A stretch of DNA of 64,000 nt from Pelagicoccus mobilis (GTDB lineage Bacteria; Verrucomicrobiota; Verrucomicrobiia; Opitutales; Opitutaceae). The position numbers were made by a program, and so were the translations under genes. Positions 18,109 to 27,684 of this stretch are shown here, one piece after another. The notes below the pieces were generated by a model. The model had not been told where the DNA came from. It worked only from the letters and a program-made list of their open reading frames with translations, and made no database searches. Location of the stretch: assembly GCF_016595505.1 (NCBI RefSeq), contig NZ_JAENIL010000026.1, positions 1-64,000 of the forward strand, read 5' to 3'. The stretch's first letter is position 1. Every line of letters starts with the position of its first letter.

Positions 18109-19305
18109 TTAAAGGTTTCCGACGACTTGTTCTGTTTCGCGGGCGATCATCAGTTCTTCGTTGGTTTGGATGACGATGGCCTTTACGGGAGAATTCGGTT
18201 TGGAAATGATGCCTTGATTGTCGCGGCCTGCGTTCTGGTTGGCTTCTGCATCGATTTCGATGCCGAGGTGGGCGAGGCGGGCGAGGGTTTCCTCACGGGC
18301 GTTTGAATCGTTCTCGCCGATTCCGCCAGTGAAGATCAGGGCGTCGCACTCGCCGAGCGTAGCTCTGAGGGCGGCGAGGCTTTTCGCGAGTCGGCGGGTG
18401 AAGATCGTTACGGCGAGTTTTGCGGCCTCGTTCCCTTCGGCGGCTGCCTGGCGTAGCGTGCGCATGTCGTTGGACATTTCAGAGAGTCCAAGGAGTCCGC
18501 TCTTTTTGTTGAGCGTGGTATCGATTTCTTCGATACTCATGCCGAGAGATCTGCTCAGATGCAGGATGATGCCTGGGTCGATGTCTCCGCTGCGGGTTCC
18601 CATTACGAGACCTTCTAGAGGAGTGAGTCCCATGGTGGTATCGACGCAGCTGCCGTTTTCGATTGCCGCGGCGCTACAGCCGTTGCCGAGGTGGGCGGTG
18701 ATGATGCTTGTTTCGGAGAGTGGTTTCCCGAGAATGCGTGCTGCTTCGGCGGTGACGTATTTGTGGCTCGATCCGTGGAAACCGTAGCGGCGAATGCCGT
18801 GCTCTCGATAGAGTCCCATCGGGATCGGGTAGAGGTAGGCTTCCGGCTGGATCGTTTGGTGGAAGGCGGTGTCGAAGACGCCTACTTGGGGAAGATCTGG
18901 AAAGTGCTGTGTGGAGGACTCGATGCCGAGTAGATTAGCCGGATTGTGCAGCGGCGCAAGTGACGAGCAATCTCTTACGACTTCGAGAGCGGCGTCGTCC
19001 ATGAGGCAGGCTCCTGTGAAGCGCTCTCCGCCATGTACGACACGATGACCGACGGCTTCAATTTTCACCTGGACGGCATCGGAGGCGAGAAATTGCGAGA
19101 GTGTATCAAGGGCCGCACCGTGTTCTCCGTTTGGTGGCAGGTTGCCGGTCTGGGGAGCGTCTAAGAGACTGCTCTCCATCTTGAACTTGGGGGATTCGGA
19201 TCCGAGCTTGTCGAAGAGTCCGCGAGCGAGATCGGAGCCGGTTTCCGTATCGATGACCGAGAATTTTAGTGATGAGCTACCGCAGTTTATAACCAGTATG
19301 TTCAT
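18109..19305 (-). CDS. ackA: Acetate kinase
   Basis: This 398-residue enzyme transfers phosphate between acetyl phosphate and ADP. The ASKHA-fold signatures are clear: ILVINCGSSSLKFSV at the start, GHRVVHGGERF near residue 90, TAHLGNGCSAAAIENGSCVDTTMG around 205-230, TRSGDIDPGI, and LIFTGGIGENDS near 325. Length equals the family norm. It is the first gene of the ackA-pta operon, and an AT-rich inverted repeat lies 55-85 bp upstream. Confidence 0.97.
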   Translation of the reverse strand: MNILVINCGSSSLKFSVIDTETGSDLARGLFDKLGSESPKFKMESSLLDAPQTGNLPPNGEHGAALDTLSQFLASDAVQVKIEAVGHRVVHGGERFTGACLMDDAALEVVRDCSSLAPLHNPANLLGIESSTQHFPDLPQVGVFDTAFHQTIQPEAYLYPIPMGLYREHGIRRYGFHGSSHKYVTAEAARILGKPLSETSIITAHLGNGCSAAAIENGSCVDTTMGLTPLEGLVMGTRSGDIDPGIILHLSRSLGMSIEEIDTTLNKKSGLLGLSEMSNDMRTLRQAAAEGNEAAKLAVTIFTRRLAKSLAALRATLGECDALIFTGGIGENDSNAREETLARLAHLGIEIDAEANQNAGRDNQGIISKPNSPVKAIVIQTNEELMIARETEQVVGNL

Positions 19306-19359
19306 TAGCCGAATGCATTTGGTGAATCAGAATCATCATATCGACTAATCGATGTGCTC

Positions 19360-19390
19360 TTACAAACTTTAATTAAAGAAAGTTTTGTAA
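19360..19390. promoter_or_regulatory. AT-rich inverted repeat upstream of ackA
   Basis: TTACAAACTTT at 19360-19370 mirrors AAAGTTTTGTAA at 19379-19390 with one unpaired base. It lies between the end of the MerR-like gene and the ackA start, both on the minus strand. It may be an operator for ackA-pta or a weak transcript end for the MerR-like gene. A T run on the expected side is absent. Confidence 0.4.
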
Positions 19391-19423
19391 TTATTTAACG
19401 GCATCATTTGACATTCGCAAGTT

Positions 19424-20389
19424 TTAGGCAGGTGGAATTTGGATTCCGTCCTCTTTGCAGAGTTTGATGAGGGCGTGTTCCATGATGTGGCGGGCCTTGG
19501 CGGTTTCGCGGTAAAGGTATTGGTGTAGTTCTTTGGCTTGTTGCGTTTCGTTTTCGCATTGCTCGCTGTAGTTCTCGAAGGCGCAGAGGCTAGTGATGAG
19601 TGAGCTCACGTGCCGTGGGCATTCGCAATCGAGATCTGGCGCGGAGTTAGCGAGTTCGGTTAGCTGTTTTTCGGTAAGGAGTCTTGGCGGAGGCTCGGTT
19701 GATTGGGTGGGGGTGATTGTCTGAGCCTTGTTGAGGGATGGCATGATACTGTAGAGGTATCGCTCGAGCATGATGCTGTTGACCGGCCAACGCAGGAGGT
19801 GGACTTGGGCATTGGCGAGTTCCCTGAGCAAGCTTCGCTGCATGAAGTCGAAGATGAGAATGACGGTGATGTCGGGGTTTTGTCGTGAAAATTCCAGAAC
19901 GGCGGATTTTTCTGCGGGATTGGGGCCTTGGCTGTCGATGAGGACGAGACTCAGGTGATGGTCTCCGCTGATGTACTCTGAAAGCGCTTCGAGAGTGGTG
20001 AAGGACTTGGAGTTCCAGAATAGCGGCTTGGCGGCGCTTAGCCTTATGCTGGCTGACGGGCTGACGAAGCCTGCCTCCAAATTGGAGAGCGAGGGAATTT
20101 CGTTTGAGAAAGCGAGTTCGCTGGTGGACTTCAACTCCGCGAGGCGCGTTTGCAGGTCCTCGCTGTCGAGTCTGGCGATTTGTCCGATCGAGTCGCCTAG
20201 GTCGATGAGGGACTTGAGGTTGATGAGGCGTTTGAGGTCTTGGCTGCTGAGGATGCGCTCGCCGGATTCCGTTTCGATCGAGGCGGCGAAGTAGTCGCGC
20301 CGCATCCAAGTGCGAATGGTGTTGGGTGAGATGCCTGCCATTTTGGCGGCGGTGCCGATTTTGTATCCGGTTTCTGTTTCTAGGTTCAT
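19424..20389 (-). CDS. MerR-type helix-turn-helix regulator with a receiver-like middle domain
   Basis: This 321-residue protein opens with a MerR winged helix (YKIGTAAKMAGISPNTIRTWMRR, then GERILSSQDLKRL). The next region to about residue 100 is helical. Residues about 115-215 read as an alternating alpha/beta fold (LSLVLIDSQGPN, DITVILIFDFMQ, VHLLRWPVN) that resembles a degenerate receiver. The Asp in VLIDSQ is at the expected place, but the other receiver residues are missing. The C-terminal third has several Cys and His residues (DCECPRH) and ends in a helix. The standard effector-binding parts of MerR proteins are not recognisable. It sits upstream of ackA on the same strand. Confidence 0.6.
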   Translation of the reverse strand: MNLETETGYKIGTAAKMAGISPNTIRTWMRRDYFAASIETESGERILSSQDLKRLINLKSLIDLGDSIGQIARLDSEDLQTRLAELKSTSELAFSNEIPSLSNLEAGFVSPSASIRLSAAKPLFWNSKSFTTLEALSEYISGDHHLSLVLIDSQGPNPAEKSAVLEFSRQNPDITVILIFDFMQRSLLRELANAQVHLLRWPVNSIMLERYLYSIMPSLNKAQTITPTQSTEPPPRLLTEKQLTELANSAPDLDCECPRHVSSLITSLCAFENYSEQCENETQQAKELHQYLYRETAKARHIMEHALIKLCKEDGIQIPPA

Positions 20390-20528
20390 CGATGTGTTTG
20401 GTTTTAAATGTTGTTCTTTAGAAGCTGAACTAGTGGCGGACTAGGCTGATTTCAAATTTCGGCGGCTATGTTGTTCAAAAAAGAGCGTTTAGGTAAGGCG
20501 TTTTGATTTTTGAATCGTGGTTGAACAA

Positions 20529-20558
20529 GAAAAAGCCCCTGCCTTTTGTGGCAGGGGC
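20529..20558 (-). terminator. Intrinsic terminator of the LacI-type gene
   Basis: Read on the minus strand, the perfect 9-bp stem GCCCCTGCC/GGCAGGGGC closes a 6-nt loop and is followed by T5. It lies 27 bp after the stop at 20586. Confidence 0.9.
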
Positions 20559-20585
20559 GAGAGTGGTTTGCTTGATCCGATGTCT

Positions 20586-21659
20586 CTATTGCGAGACGAG
20601 CGATTGAGCGAGTTCCTCTTTGATGGGGCACTGCTCTGGGATTTTTAGGAATTTGGGCGAGACGAGAGTGGTACAGGGGGTGTTCTCGTTTCCGCGTCGG
20701 AAGGTCTTGATTTGACCGACAGCCATGTCGACAGCTCGTCGTCCGTTTTCGTGGTGGTTTTGGTCGATGCCGCCGAACTTGAGGGAGCGTTTATTTGCGT
20801 CTAGGGGGACGAAGCGGCATTCGTTGCCTTCTTGTAGCATGGATCTGGCGACATCGGCCATGTTGTTCCAGTTGCTGATGATGGCTTCGACTTTGTTTTC
20901 ACGGGCCCATTCCAAAGCTGCGGGACGGACGTCCTCCTTGTAGTCGGCTCCGTGCTGGAAGTAGTGTGGCTCGATCCAATCCTCGGCGGGGATCTCGCGT
21001 CTGAGGCTGTAGAATCCGGAGGCGTAGGTGAAGTGCTTGTGCTCTTCCTCGAACTCGGACACGGCTAGTCCGATGCGATGGATTCCCATTTCCTTGAGCT
21101 TACGATGCACGAGGCGAATGGACTCGATTTGATTGGTTTGCACTGAGTCGAACTCAAGGAATTCCGGGAATGGATTCACTTTGACGAGAGAGTATTGCTC
21201 CCAGTCGAGCTCGAATGGTTCGTCGAAATAGTCGAAGGCTCCGAAGATGACTCCTTGGATGCCGCGAGCCTGCAAAACGCGGTTGAGCGACTTCGAGTCT
21301 TTGTACTCATGGCCCAGCCAGAAGGTGTCGAGCTTGTAGCCGAGTTCGGTAGCGCGTTCCTTTGCTCCGGCGAGAAGGTCGCGATGCACGTGGTGCTCGC
21401 TGACGCCCTTGGGGTCGCGAACGTTTATGATCCAGGCGATAACTTGTTCGCTCGGTCGGTTTTTAGTGGCTTGGCGGTAGGCGACGAGGGCGGATAGTGC
21501 CGGGTCGGGGCGGTAGCCCATTTCGTCCGCTAGCTTCTGAATACGTTCCCGCGTGCTTTTAGGCAGGCTAGGGTGATTACGTAGAGCCAGGGATACGGTT
21601 GTTTGGTGGACGCCGGCGACTTTCGCCACGTCCTTCATCAGTACGCGGGGTTTGTCCAT
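20586..21659 (-). CDS. LacI-family transcriptional regulator
   Basis: This 357-residue protein has the LacI helix-turn-helix and hinge at residues about 8-60 (MKDVAKVAGVHQTTVSLALRNHP, then MGYRPDPALSALVAYRQ). A periplasmic-binding-protein-like sensor follows: GVIFGAFDYFDEPFE, LVHRKLKEMGIHRIGLAVSE, AIISNWNNMAD. Proteins of this family usually respond to sugars. This one has the longer linker (NRPSEQVIAWIINVRDP) frequent in Verrucomicrobiota. No sugar-use gene is adjacent, and it ends with a strong terminator, so it looks monocistronic with distant targets. Confidence 0.88.
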   Translation of the reverse strand: MDKPRVLMKDVAKVAGVHQTTVSLALRNHPSLPKSTRERIQKLADEMGYRPDPALSALVAYRQATKNRPSEQVIAWIINVRDPKGVSEHHVHRDLLAGAKERATELGYKLDTFWLGHEYKDSKSLNRVLQARGIQGVIFGAFDYFDEPFELDWEQYSLVKVNPFPEFLEFDSVQTNQIESIRLVHRKLKEMGIHRIGLAVSEFEEEHKHFTYASGFYSLRREIPAEDWIEPHYFQHGADYKEDVRPAALEWARENKVEAIISNWNNMADVARSMLQEGNECRFVPLDANKRSLKFGGIDQNHHENGRRAVDMAVGQIKTFRRGNENTPCTTLVSPKFLKIPEQCPIKEELAQSLVSQ

Positions 21660-21858
21660 GAGGGGTGATGTGATGAGTTTAGTTTTGGAGTGATGTTCTA
21701 GGTCGCTCTTGTGAAAGAGCTGACTCTTAAGAGAGAGTATGCGAAAGGAGCAAAGTGCAAGTCGTTGGAATTGCTAGTTGAGCTCTTGCTATAGAATGCC
21801 CTGTTTAAAGGAGATCTTGCGGAATGCTCTTGAGAATCCTTTCCTCAGCAGGGGTGGG

Positions 21859-24800
21859 CTAAGCTGTCTCTTGGCTTTTCTTGAAGTATGAGATCAAACC
21901 TTTCCACCAGAGGCCTACGATCCATTTGAAGTCCTCGAGCATCAAGTAGACGCAGGGAACGAGGAAGAGAGTGATGAATGTGGCGAAGGCGACCCCGAAC
22001 GCTAGCGAAGTGGCCATAGGGATGAGGAACTGAGCTTGCAGGCTGGTTTCGTGGAGAATGGGGACGAGTCCCACGAAGGTCGTGACCGAAGTCAGCAAAA
22101 TTGCGCGGAAGCGTTGCATGCCTCCGATTCGGACGGCGTCGATCAAGCTGTGCCCGCTTTCGCGTAGGCGGTTGATGCGTTCGACGAGTACGAGTGAGTC
22201 GTTCACTACAACTCCGGCCATCGCGATCATGCCGATGAAGGATAGCAGGCTGAGCTCTTGAAAGCCGTAGAGATGTCCGACAATCGCTCCGGCTACTCCG
22301 AAGGGGATGACTGAAATGACGATGATTGGCTGGAGGTAGCTTCTGAAGGGGATGGCCAGCAGCATGTAGATTAGTGTGAGCACGAGTACGGAGCCGCCGA
22401 TCAGTACGGGGGTGGACTCGGCGAAGTCCTTTGCTTCGCCCCCCATGGCCGGGGTCACGCTCGGGTAGCGTTGCAAGATCTTGGGGAGGATCTCGACGTA
22501 TACTTTCTGACGGATCTCCTCTGTCGTGATGGCTGTTTTGTCCGCTTCGGCCTGGATACGGACTATACGTTTGCGGTCTAACCGGGAGATGGAGGGATAG
22601 CCGATGCCCATTTCGATGTCGGCCACTTCATACATGGGGATACGGGCCCCGGTGGGGGCCACGATGCGCATGTTTTCCAGGTCGCCGAGGGATTGGCGTT
22701 GTTCGCGTGGATAGCGAACCATGATTTTTACGTCCTCCTTGTCTCGCTGGACGCGTTGAACTTCCGCTCCGTAAAAGGCGTTGCGAACTTGGCGGCCCAG
22801 GTCGGAAGCGTTGATTCCGAGGGCGCGGGCGTTGTCTTTGAGGCGGATCTTGAGTTCGCGTTTTCCTTCGGAATAGGTGTCGCGGATATCGTGGAGCCCG
22901 CTGATATTGCGGAGCTCTTCCTGGATTTCGACGGAGGCGGCCTTGAGTTTGTCGAAGTCGCGTCCGGTTAATTGGATGTCGACGGGAAGGCCTACTGGGC
23001 CGGCGGCGTTGGCTTGGAAGTTTAGGCGTTTGGCTCCGGGGATGTTGCCGACTTTTTGTCTCCACCGTTCAACTACGTCATTGGCGTTCGAGTCGGTCAG
23101 CTCGCTTTTCGCGAGTTCGAGAATGATCTGGCCGACGTTTCCGCCGGACGCTCCGCCACCGGAAGGATCGCCGGGAGCCGAGGCGGCCCCGAGCATGACG
23201 AGCTTGTTCTTCACCGGATCGATTTTGCCTGAGGCGGAGTCTTCCTGGCGAATTTCTTCGAGGGCGGATTCTATGCGGTCCATCGCCTTTTGCGTTTCGG
23301 CCACGGGAGTGCCTTCGATCATGGTCAGGCTAGTGAAGATGTAGTCCGAGGGTACGCTTGGGAAGAAGACAAAGCGCATGAGTCCCGAGACGGGTAGCGA
23401 GATCGCGATGGCGAAAAAGATGCCGAAGAAAGCGAAGGTAAACCAGCGCCAGCGAATGGCTCGCTTGAGCCACTTTTGGTAGGTCTTTTGGATGAATCGC
23501 TCGAGGGCGTCGGAGATGCCTCTCTGAATACGGGAGAACCAGTTGAGCTCGTTGCGGTTGTGCTTGTCGCCCACGTTGCAGAGCGAGAGGTGGTAAGGAA
23601 GCACGAGTTTGCTTTGGACGAGCGAGAAAGCTAGGGTGGGAATGACGACCCAGGGAATGACGCCCATGAATTTGCCCGGCATGCCAGGTAACAACAAAAT
23701 GGGTACGAAGGCGACCATGGTTGTGATGACCGCGAACGTTACAGGAGTGGATACGCGGTGGGTGCCTTTGATGGCGCTTTCGGTGCCGGGGCCGCTTGTC
23801 TGGAATTCGGTGAAGACGCTCTCTCCCACTACGATCGCGTCATCCACCACGATACCGAGCACTAGGATGAATGCGAAGAGGGAGATGAGGTTTACAGTGA
23901 TGCCGACGAAGGGGCCGATTGCCAGGGTGGCCAAAAAGCTGACGGGGATGCCGATGGCTACGAAAAACGCTAGGGAAGGGCGCAGGAAGATGGTGAGGGA
24001 GATGAGGACGAGCACGAAACCGATAGCTCCGTTTTCCAGTAGCATGTCGATACGGCCTTTGAGGTAGAAGGACGAGTCGCTCCAAGCTTCCAGGGTGATT
24101 CCTTCGGGAACCCAAGTTTGCTGTGCGTTTTCGACGTAGGTGTAGACTTCGTCCGAGATTGTGAGCGGATTTTCGTCGCCCACTTCCCGAACGAGCACCG
24201 TGGCGGCTGGCTTGTTATTGAAGAATGAAGTCAGGTCCGTGTCTTCCAGGCCGTCGTTGATGTGAGCGACGTCCTTGAGGTACACGCGGGCACCGTCTGG
24301 CTGGGTGAGCAGCACGATGTTTTCGAAGTCGTAGGCGTTGTAGGCCTGCTCTTTAGTGCGCAGCTGGATCTCTCCGCCTTTGGCTTTGATAATTCCGCCG
24401 GGGAGGTCGAGGGAGTTTTGGCGGACAGCATTGACGACTTGGTCGAAGCTTAAGTCGTAGGAACGCAGAGCGTTTTCGGTGACTTCGATCGCGACTTCGT
24501 AGGCACGTACTCCTTCGACGGATACTTGGGAGATGCCGGATATTTCCGTGAGCTCGTCACGTACGCGTTGGGCGATCTTTTTGATTTCGATCTCGCTAGC
24601 GTCGCCATAGACTGAAACGCGAATAACGTCTTTCGGTATCAGGATTTCCTCTACGATGGGACGTTCGGTGTTGGCTGGGAAACTTGGGATTGCATCGACG
24701 CGGGTCTTGATGTCGTCCTTGAGTTTGGAGATGGAGTAGCCCTTGTTTACTGTGACGGTCACCGAGCCGTATCCTTCGGACGCGGTAGAGTTGATCTCCT

Positions 24801-25026
24801 TGATGCCGTTGACGCCTTGCAGGGCTTCTTCGATACGAATGACGACGAGTTCTTCGACCTCTTCTGGAGCGGCTCCGAGAAACGGCACGCGTACCGAAAC
24901 CATGTCGAGGGAGAATTCCGGGAAGAGCTCGGTCTTGGCAGTGAAGGTGGAACCGATTCCTCCGATGACGAGTATGAGCATCAGCAGATTTGCTGCGACT
25001 CCGTTTTTGGTGAACCAAGCGATCAT
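21859..25026 (-). CDS. RND efflux pump permease (left arm)
   Basis: This 1055-residue inner-membrane pump is driven by protons. It shows the RND repeat: a first TM helix (AANLLMLILVIGGIG), a large periplasmic loop, then a TM bundle containing GIVVDDAIVVGESVF with the paired Asp of the proton relay. The second half repeats this with GVVVNDSLVLVERINRL, where the AcrB Lys is replaced by Asn, as in a known subset of the family. Substrate is unknown. It is the third structural gene of the left operon and starts 21 bp after the adaptor stop. The right-arm paralogue lies at 31517-34747. Confidence 0.92.
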   Translation of the reverse strand: MIAWFTKNGVAANLLMLILVIGGIGSTFTAKTELFPEFSLDMVSVRVPFLGAAPEEVEELVVIRIEEALQGVNGIKEINSTASEGYGSVTVTVNKGYSISKLKDDIKTRVDAIPSFPANTERPIVEEILIPKDVIRVSVYGDASEIEIKKIAQRVRDELTEISGISQVSVEGVRAYEVAIEVTENALRSYDLSFDQVVNAVRQNSLDLPGGIIKAKGGEIQLRTKEQAYNAYDFENIVLLTQPDGARVYLKDVAHINDGLEDTDLTSFFNNKPAATVLVREVGDENPLTISDEVYTYVENAQQTWVPEGITLEAWSDSSFYLKGRIDMLLENGAIGFVLVLISLTIFLRPSLAFFVAIGIPVSFLATLAIGPFVGITVNLISLFAFILVLGIVVDDAIVVGESVFTEFQTSGPGTESAIKGTHRVSTPVTFAVITTMVAFVPILLLPGMPGKFMGVIPWVVIPTLAFSLVQSKLVLPYHLSLCNVGDKHNRNELNWFSRIQRGISDALERFIQKTYQKWLKRAIRWRWFTFAFFGIFFAIAISLPVSGLMRFVFFPSVPSDYIFTSLTMIEGTPVAETQKAMDRIESALEEIRQEDSASGKIDPVKNKLVMLGAASAPGDPSGGGASGGNVGQIILELAKSELTDSNANDVVERWRQKVGNIPGAKRLNFQANAAGPVGLPVDIQLTGRDFDKLKAASVEIQEELRNISGLHDIRDTYSEGKRELKIRLKDNARALGINASDLGRQVRNAFYGAEVQRVQRDKEDVKIMVRYPREQRQSLGDLENMRIVAPTGARIPMYEVADIEMGIGYPSISRLDRKRIVRIQAEADKTAITTEEIRQKVYVEILPKILQRYPSVTPAMGGEAKDFAESTPVLIGGSVLVLTLIYMLLAIPFRSYLQPIIVISVIPFGVAGAIVGHLYGFQELSLLSFIGMIAMAGVVVNDSLVLVERINRLRESGHSLIDAVRIGGMQRFRAILLTSVTTFVGLVPILHETSLQAQFLIPMATSLAFGVAFATFITLFLVPCVYLMLEDFKWIVGLWWKGLISYFKKSQETA

Positions 25027-25047
25027 GGCGAGTGGTTGTCTGGTTCT

Positions 25048-26265
25048 CTAGTTTGCGGATTCCTCGTCGGGCAGAATGACTTCCATACCGTTGACGACGT
25101 ATTGGAGAGGTGTGAGGCAGACCTTTTCGCCGGGTGAGAGTTGCCCTTGGATAACAGTTATCTCGGTGGTCTTTTGGATGGGAGTGACGGGGCGGATTTC
25201 GAGGGTGCTGTCGTCTCGTATGATGAAGAGGGTGTCGTTTTCGCGCAGGGCGCGACGTGGAATGACGTAAGCGTCTTGGAGCTTCGCACCGTCGATTTCG
25301 GCGGTGACGAAGGATCCCACTTTAAGGGGCGGGCGTTCGCCAGATGGGTCTTTGCCGTAGGGGTCGTCGACTTGTGCGACTATGTAGAGAAGGCGGGACA
25401 TCGGATCGACGGCGCCTTCGGAGCGGTCGATCGTACCACGCCAGCTGTATTCTTCTCCCCCGTAGATGGACTTTATGGTTACGCCAGGGCGCGTTCCGCT
25501 CTCGGAGCCGTCGCTGTAGGTTTCGGGAACTCTTACGAGTTGGGTGTCTTGCAGCGATAGGCCTAGTCGGATTTCTGCGGTATCCACAGAGTAGATACTC
25601 GCGATTTGGCTTTGGCGGGCGTTGGCGTATTGGCCGACGTCGACGAATTTTCTTTGTACCCGGCCGTTGTAGGGGGCTTTTACGACTGTTCTCGAAAAGT
25701 CGCGTTCGGCTGATGCTACGGCGGCTTGGGCGGCTTCGAGATTGCTTTTGGCTCTGGCGAGTTGCGGTTTGCGTAGGACGAGGTCGGTGGGCGTTTCTCC
25801 GTTGCTGAGGGCTTTCCAGTCTTCTTGAGCTTGTGCGGAGGTGGCGAGTTCTTGTTGGTAGGCTAGGTTTGCGTCGGCGTAGCGGCTCCTGGCGGAAGCC
25901 AAATTGGCGATGTAGTCAGTATCGTCGATGGTAGCGAGGATATCGCCTTTTTTGAAGAATCCGCCGGCGTAGAGGGCGGGGGAAATTGATTCGATTCGGC
26001 CTGACACTTCCGCGAACAAGGTGGTCTGGGTGCGAGGTTCGACGGTGCCTTGGCTTTCGACGGAGATCGTGTGAGTGGTTGGCTGTACGACGAGGACGTC
26101 GACTGCGGGAAGGATCTTTTCGGCCGGTAGTGTTTCGGGCGGCTTTTTAAGGGCGATGGCGAGGCCGAACACGGCGCCAGATGCGATCACGAGCATGAGA
26201 ATGGCGGGGACGACGTGCAGGAATAGCCATTTGGCAACGGAGGGGCGGTTTAGGTCTTGGTCCAT
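25048..26265 (-). CDS. RND efflux periplasmic adaptor (left arm)
   Basis: This 405-residue membrane-fusion protein bridges the inner-membrane pump and outer-membrane channel. It has one N-terminal TM helix (VVPAILMLVIASGAVFGLAIAL). The lipoyl-like half-motifs VEPRTQTTLFAEVSGRIESI and VVKAPYNGRVQRKFVDVGQYA flank a coiled-coil hairpin at about 110-190. The beta-barrel and membrane-proximal domains follow. It lies between the channel gene (18-bp gap) and the permease gene. Confidence 0.9.
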   Translation of the reverse strand: MDQDLNRPSVAKWLFLHVVPAILMLVIASGAVFGLAIALKKPPETLPAEKILPAVDVLVVQPTTHTISVESQGTVEPRTQTTLFAEVSGRIESISPALYAGGFFKKGDILATIDDTDYIANLASARSRYADANLAYQQELATSAQAQEDWKALSNGETPTDLVLRKPQLARAKSNLEAAQAAVASAERDFSRTVVKAPYNGRVQRKFVDVGQYANARQSQIASIYSVDTAEIRLGLSLQDTQLVRVPETYSDGSESGTRPGVTIKSIYGGEEYSWRGTIDRSEGAVDPMSRLLYIVAQVDDPYGKDPSGERPPLKVGSFVTAEIDGAKLQDAYVIPRRALRENDTLFIIRDDSTLEIRPVTPIQKTTEITVIQGQLSPGEKVCLTPLQYVVNGMEVILPDEESAN

Positions 26266-26283
26266 TGTGTGTGTCTTTGGAAA

Positions 26284-27663
26284 TTAGAGATCTCCGCCTA
26301 GGGCGATGTGGAGCGAGATTCGGTTTTGAAGGCGTTGGTTGCGGATGGAGAGAAGCTGGCTTTGCGCTTCGAAGGAGCGTCGCTCGGCGTCGAGCGCGGC
26401 GGTGATGTCTACAAGGCCGCGGGCATAGAGCTTCCAGGCTTGCTCTTCGGCGAGCTGGTTTTCATTGGAGGCGATTTCGGTTTGTTGCTCTAGGTCGAGC
26501 AGGTCCTTTTCGGCGCGGAGCGAGGTCTCTACCTCTCGGAATGCGGAAATGACGGTGTCTTTGTATCGGGCGAGTTGTGACAGCTGGCTGGCTTTTAGTT
26601 GGTCGCGTTGTCCTTTGAGGCGACCGCCTTGGAAGAGGGCGATGGTGAGGTCTCCGGCGATGGACCAGACGTTGAAGTCGCTGTCGAGGAGATCGGAAAA
26701 ATCGTTTGAAAGCGTGCCGTCCGATCCGGTGAGCACGAGGCTGGGAAGCCAGTTTTTGGAGGCGGATTTCTCGAGGGCGAGCGCTGCGAGGAGTCGATTT
26801 TGTTGGGCGAGCACGTCGGGCCTACGTTCGATGAGCTCGGAGGGCAGACCGGCGTTTGGCGTTTCGGGAAGGCTTGGCAGCGTTTCAGAGGTTTGCAGTT
26901 CGGCGGATGGGTAGCGTCCCAGCAGCGTCTCTAGCTGTCGAACACTGGTATCCATCTGGCTGCGACGAGCGATGGCGGAGGCTCGGGTTGACGAGGCTTG
27001 GGCTCGGGTTAGGCGTAGGTCGAAGGCGTCAGTCAGTCCGCGCGAATAGCGGCTTTCGAGGACTTCGAGTTTTGAGTCGAAGGCCTTGGCGCTTGCGTCG
27101 GCTAGTTCGAACTGGCTCTTCGATTCGATGACATTGAACCAGGCTCGAGCGACTTGAGATGAGAGGGATAATTGGAAGGACTGGTAGTCGTTTTCGCTTG
27201 CTCGGTACTGGGACTTGGCTGCGAGGTGTTCTTCGGCCAGGCGGTTCCAGATATCGACTTCCCACCGGGTGCTTAAGCTCAGAGCATGGCTCTCGCTATC
27301 GACGGTTATAGGTGGATCGAAGCTGAACAAGCTTTGGCTATCGGAGGAGCGAAGTCCGGCTCCGACGCTTGGGAGGCGGTTGGCTCCGCTGATTCGGGCG
27401 GCCGCTTCGGCGGCCCTGACGTTTTGGTAGGCGCTTTCTAGGCCGAAGTTGTTCTCCTGCGCTTCGATGACGAGCTGGCTCAGTTTGGAGGAGCCGAAGG
27501 TAGCGACCCAATCCTGGCTAGCGTAGGTGCCGGAGCTTTCGCTCCAGCTTTGCGGAACGGGGACGTCATCAAGCGAGGTTTCAGTGGATACCTCGGTTGT
27601 TCTGCAGCTGGAAAGGAGAAAGGCGATGGCAGCGCTCAGACCAATTCTAAGGCTCGATTTCAT
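26284..27663 (-). CDS. RND efflux outer-membrane lipoprotein, NodT/OprM type (left arm)
   Basis: This 459-residue TolC-like channel carries a lipoprotein signal peptide (IGLSAAIAFLLSSC) with the lipidated Cys at about 20. Two long coiled-coil repeats typical of the family follow, including VARAWFNVIESKSQFELA and the second-half motif GLPSELIERRPDVLAQQNRL, with LFQGGRLKGQRDQLKASQ. It lies 21 bp after the tetR stop, so the regulator and efflux genes form one transcript. Its closest local relative is the channel at 28552-29991 (shared GLPSEL-RRPD and F-GGRLK motifs). Confidence 0.9.
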   Translation of the reverse strand: MKSSLRIGLSAAIAFLLSSCRTTEVSTETSLDDVPVPQSWSESSGTYASQDWVATFGSSKLSQLVIEAQENNFGLESAYQNVRAAEAAARISGANRLPSVGAGLRSSDSQSLFSFDPPITVDSESHALSLSTRWEVDIWNRLAEEHLAAKSQYRASENDYQSFQLSLSSQVARAWFNVIESKSQFELADASAKAFDSKLEVLESRYSRGLTDAFDLRLTRAQASSTRASAIARRSQMDTSVRQLETLLGRYPSAELQTSETLPSLPETPNAGLPSELIERRPDVLAQQNRLLAALALEKSASKNWLPSLVLTGSDGTLSNDFSDLLDSDFNVWSIAGDLTIALFQGGRLKGQRDQLKASQLSQLARYKDTVISAFREVETSLRAEKDLLDLEQQTEIASNENQLAEEQAWKLYARGLVDITAALDAERRSFEAQSQLLSIRNQRLQNRISLHIALGGDL

Positions 27664-27684
27664 AGATCGGAGAGTTCGTTGGAA

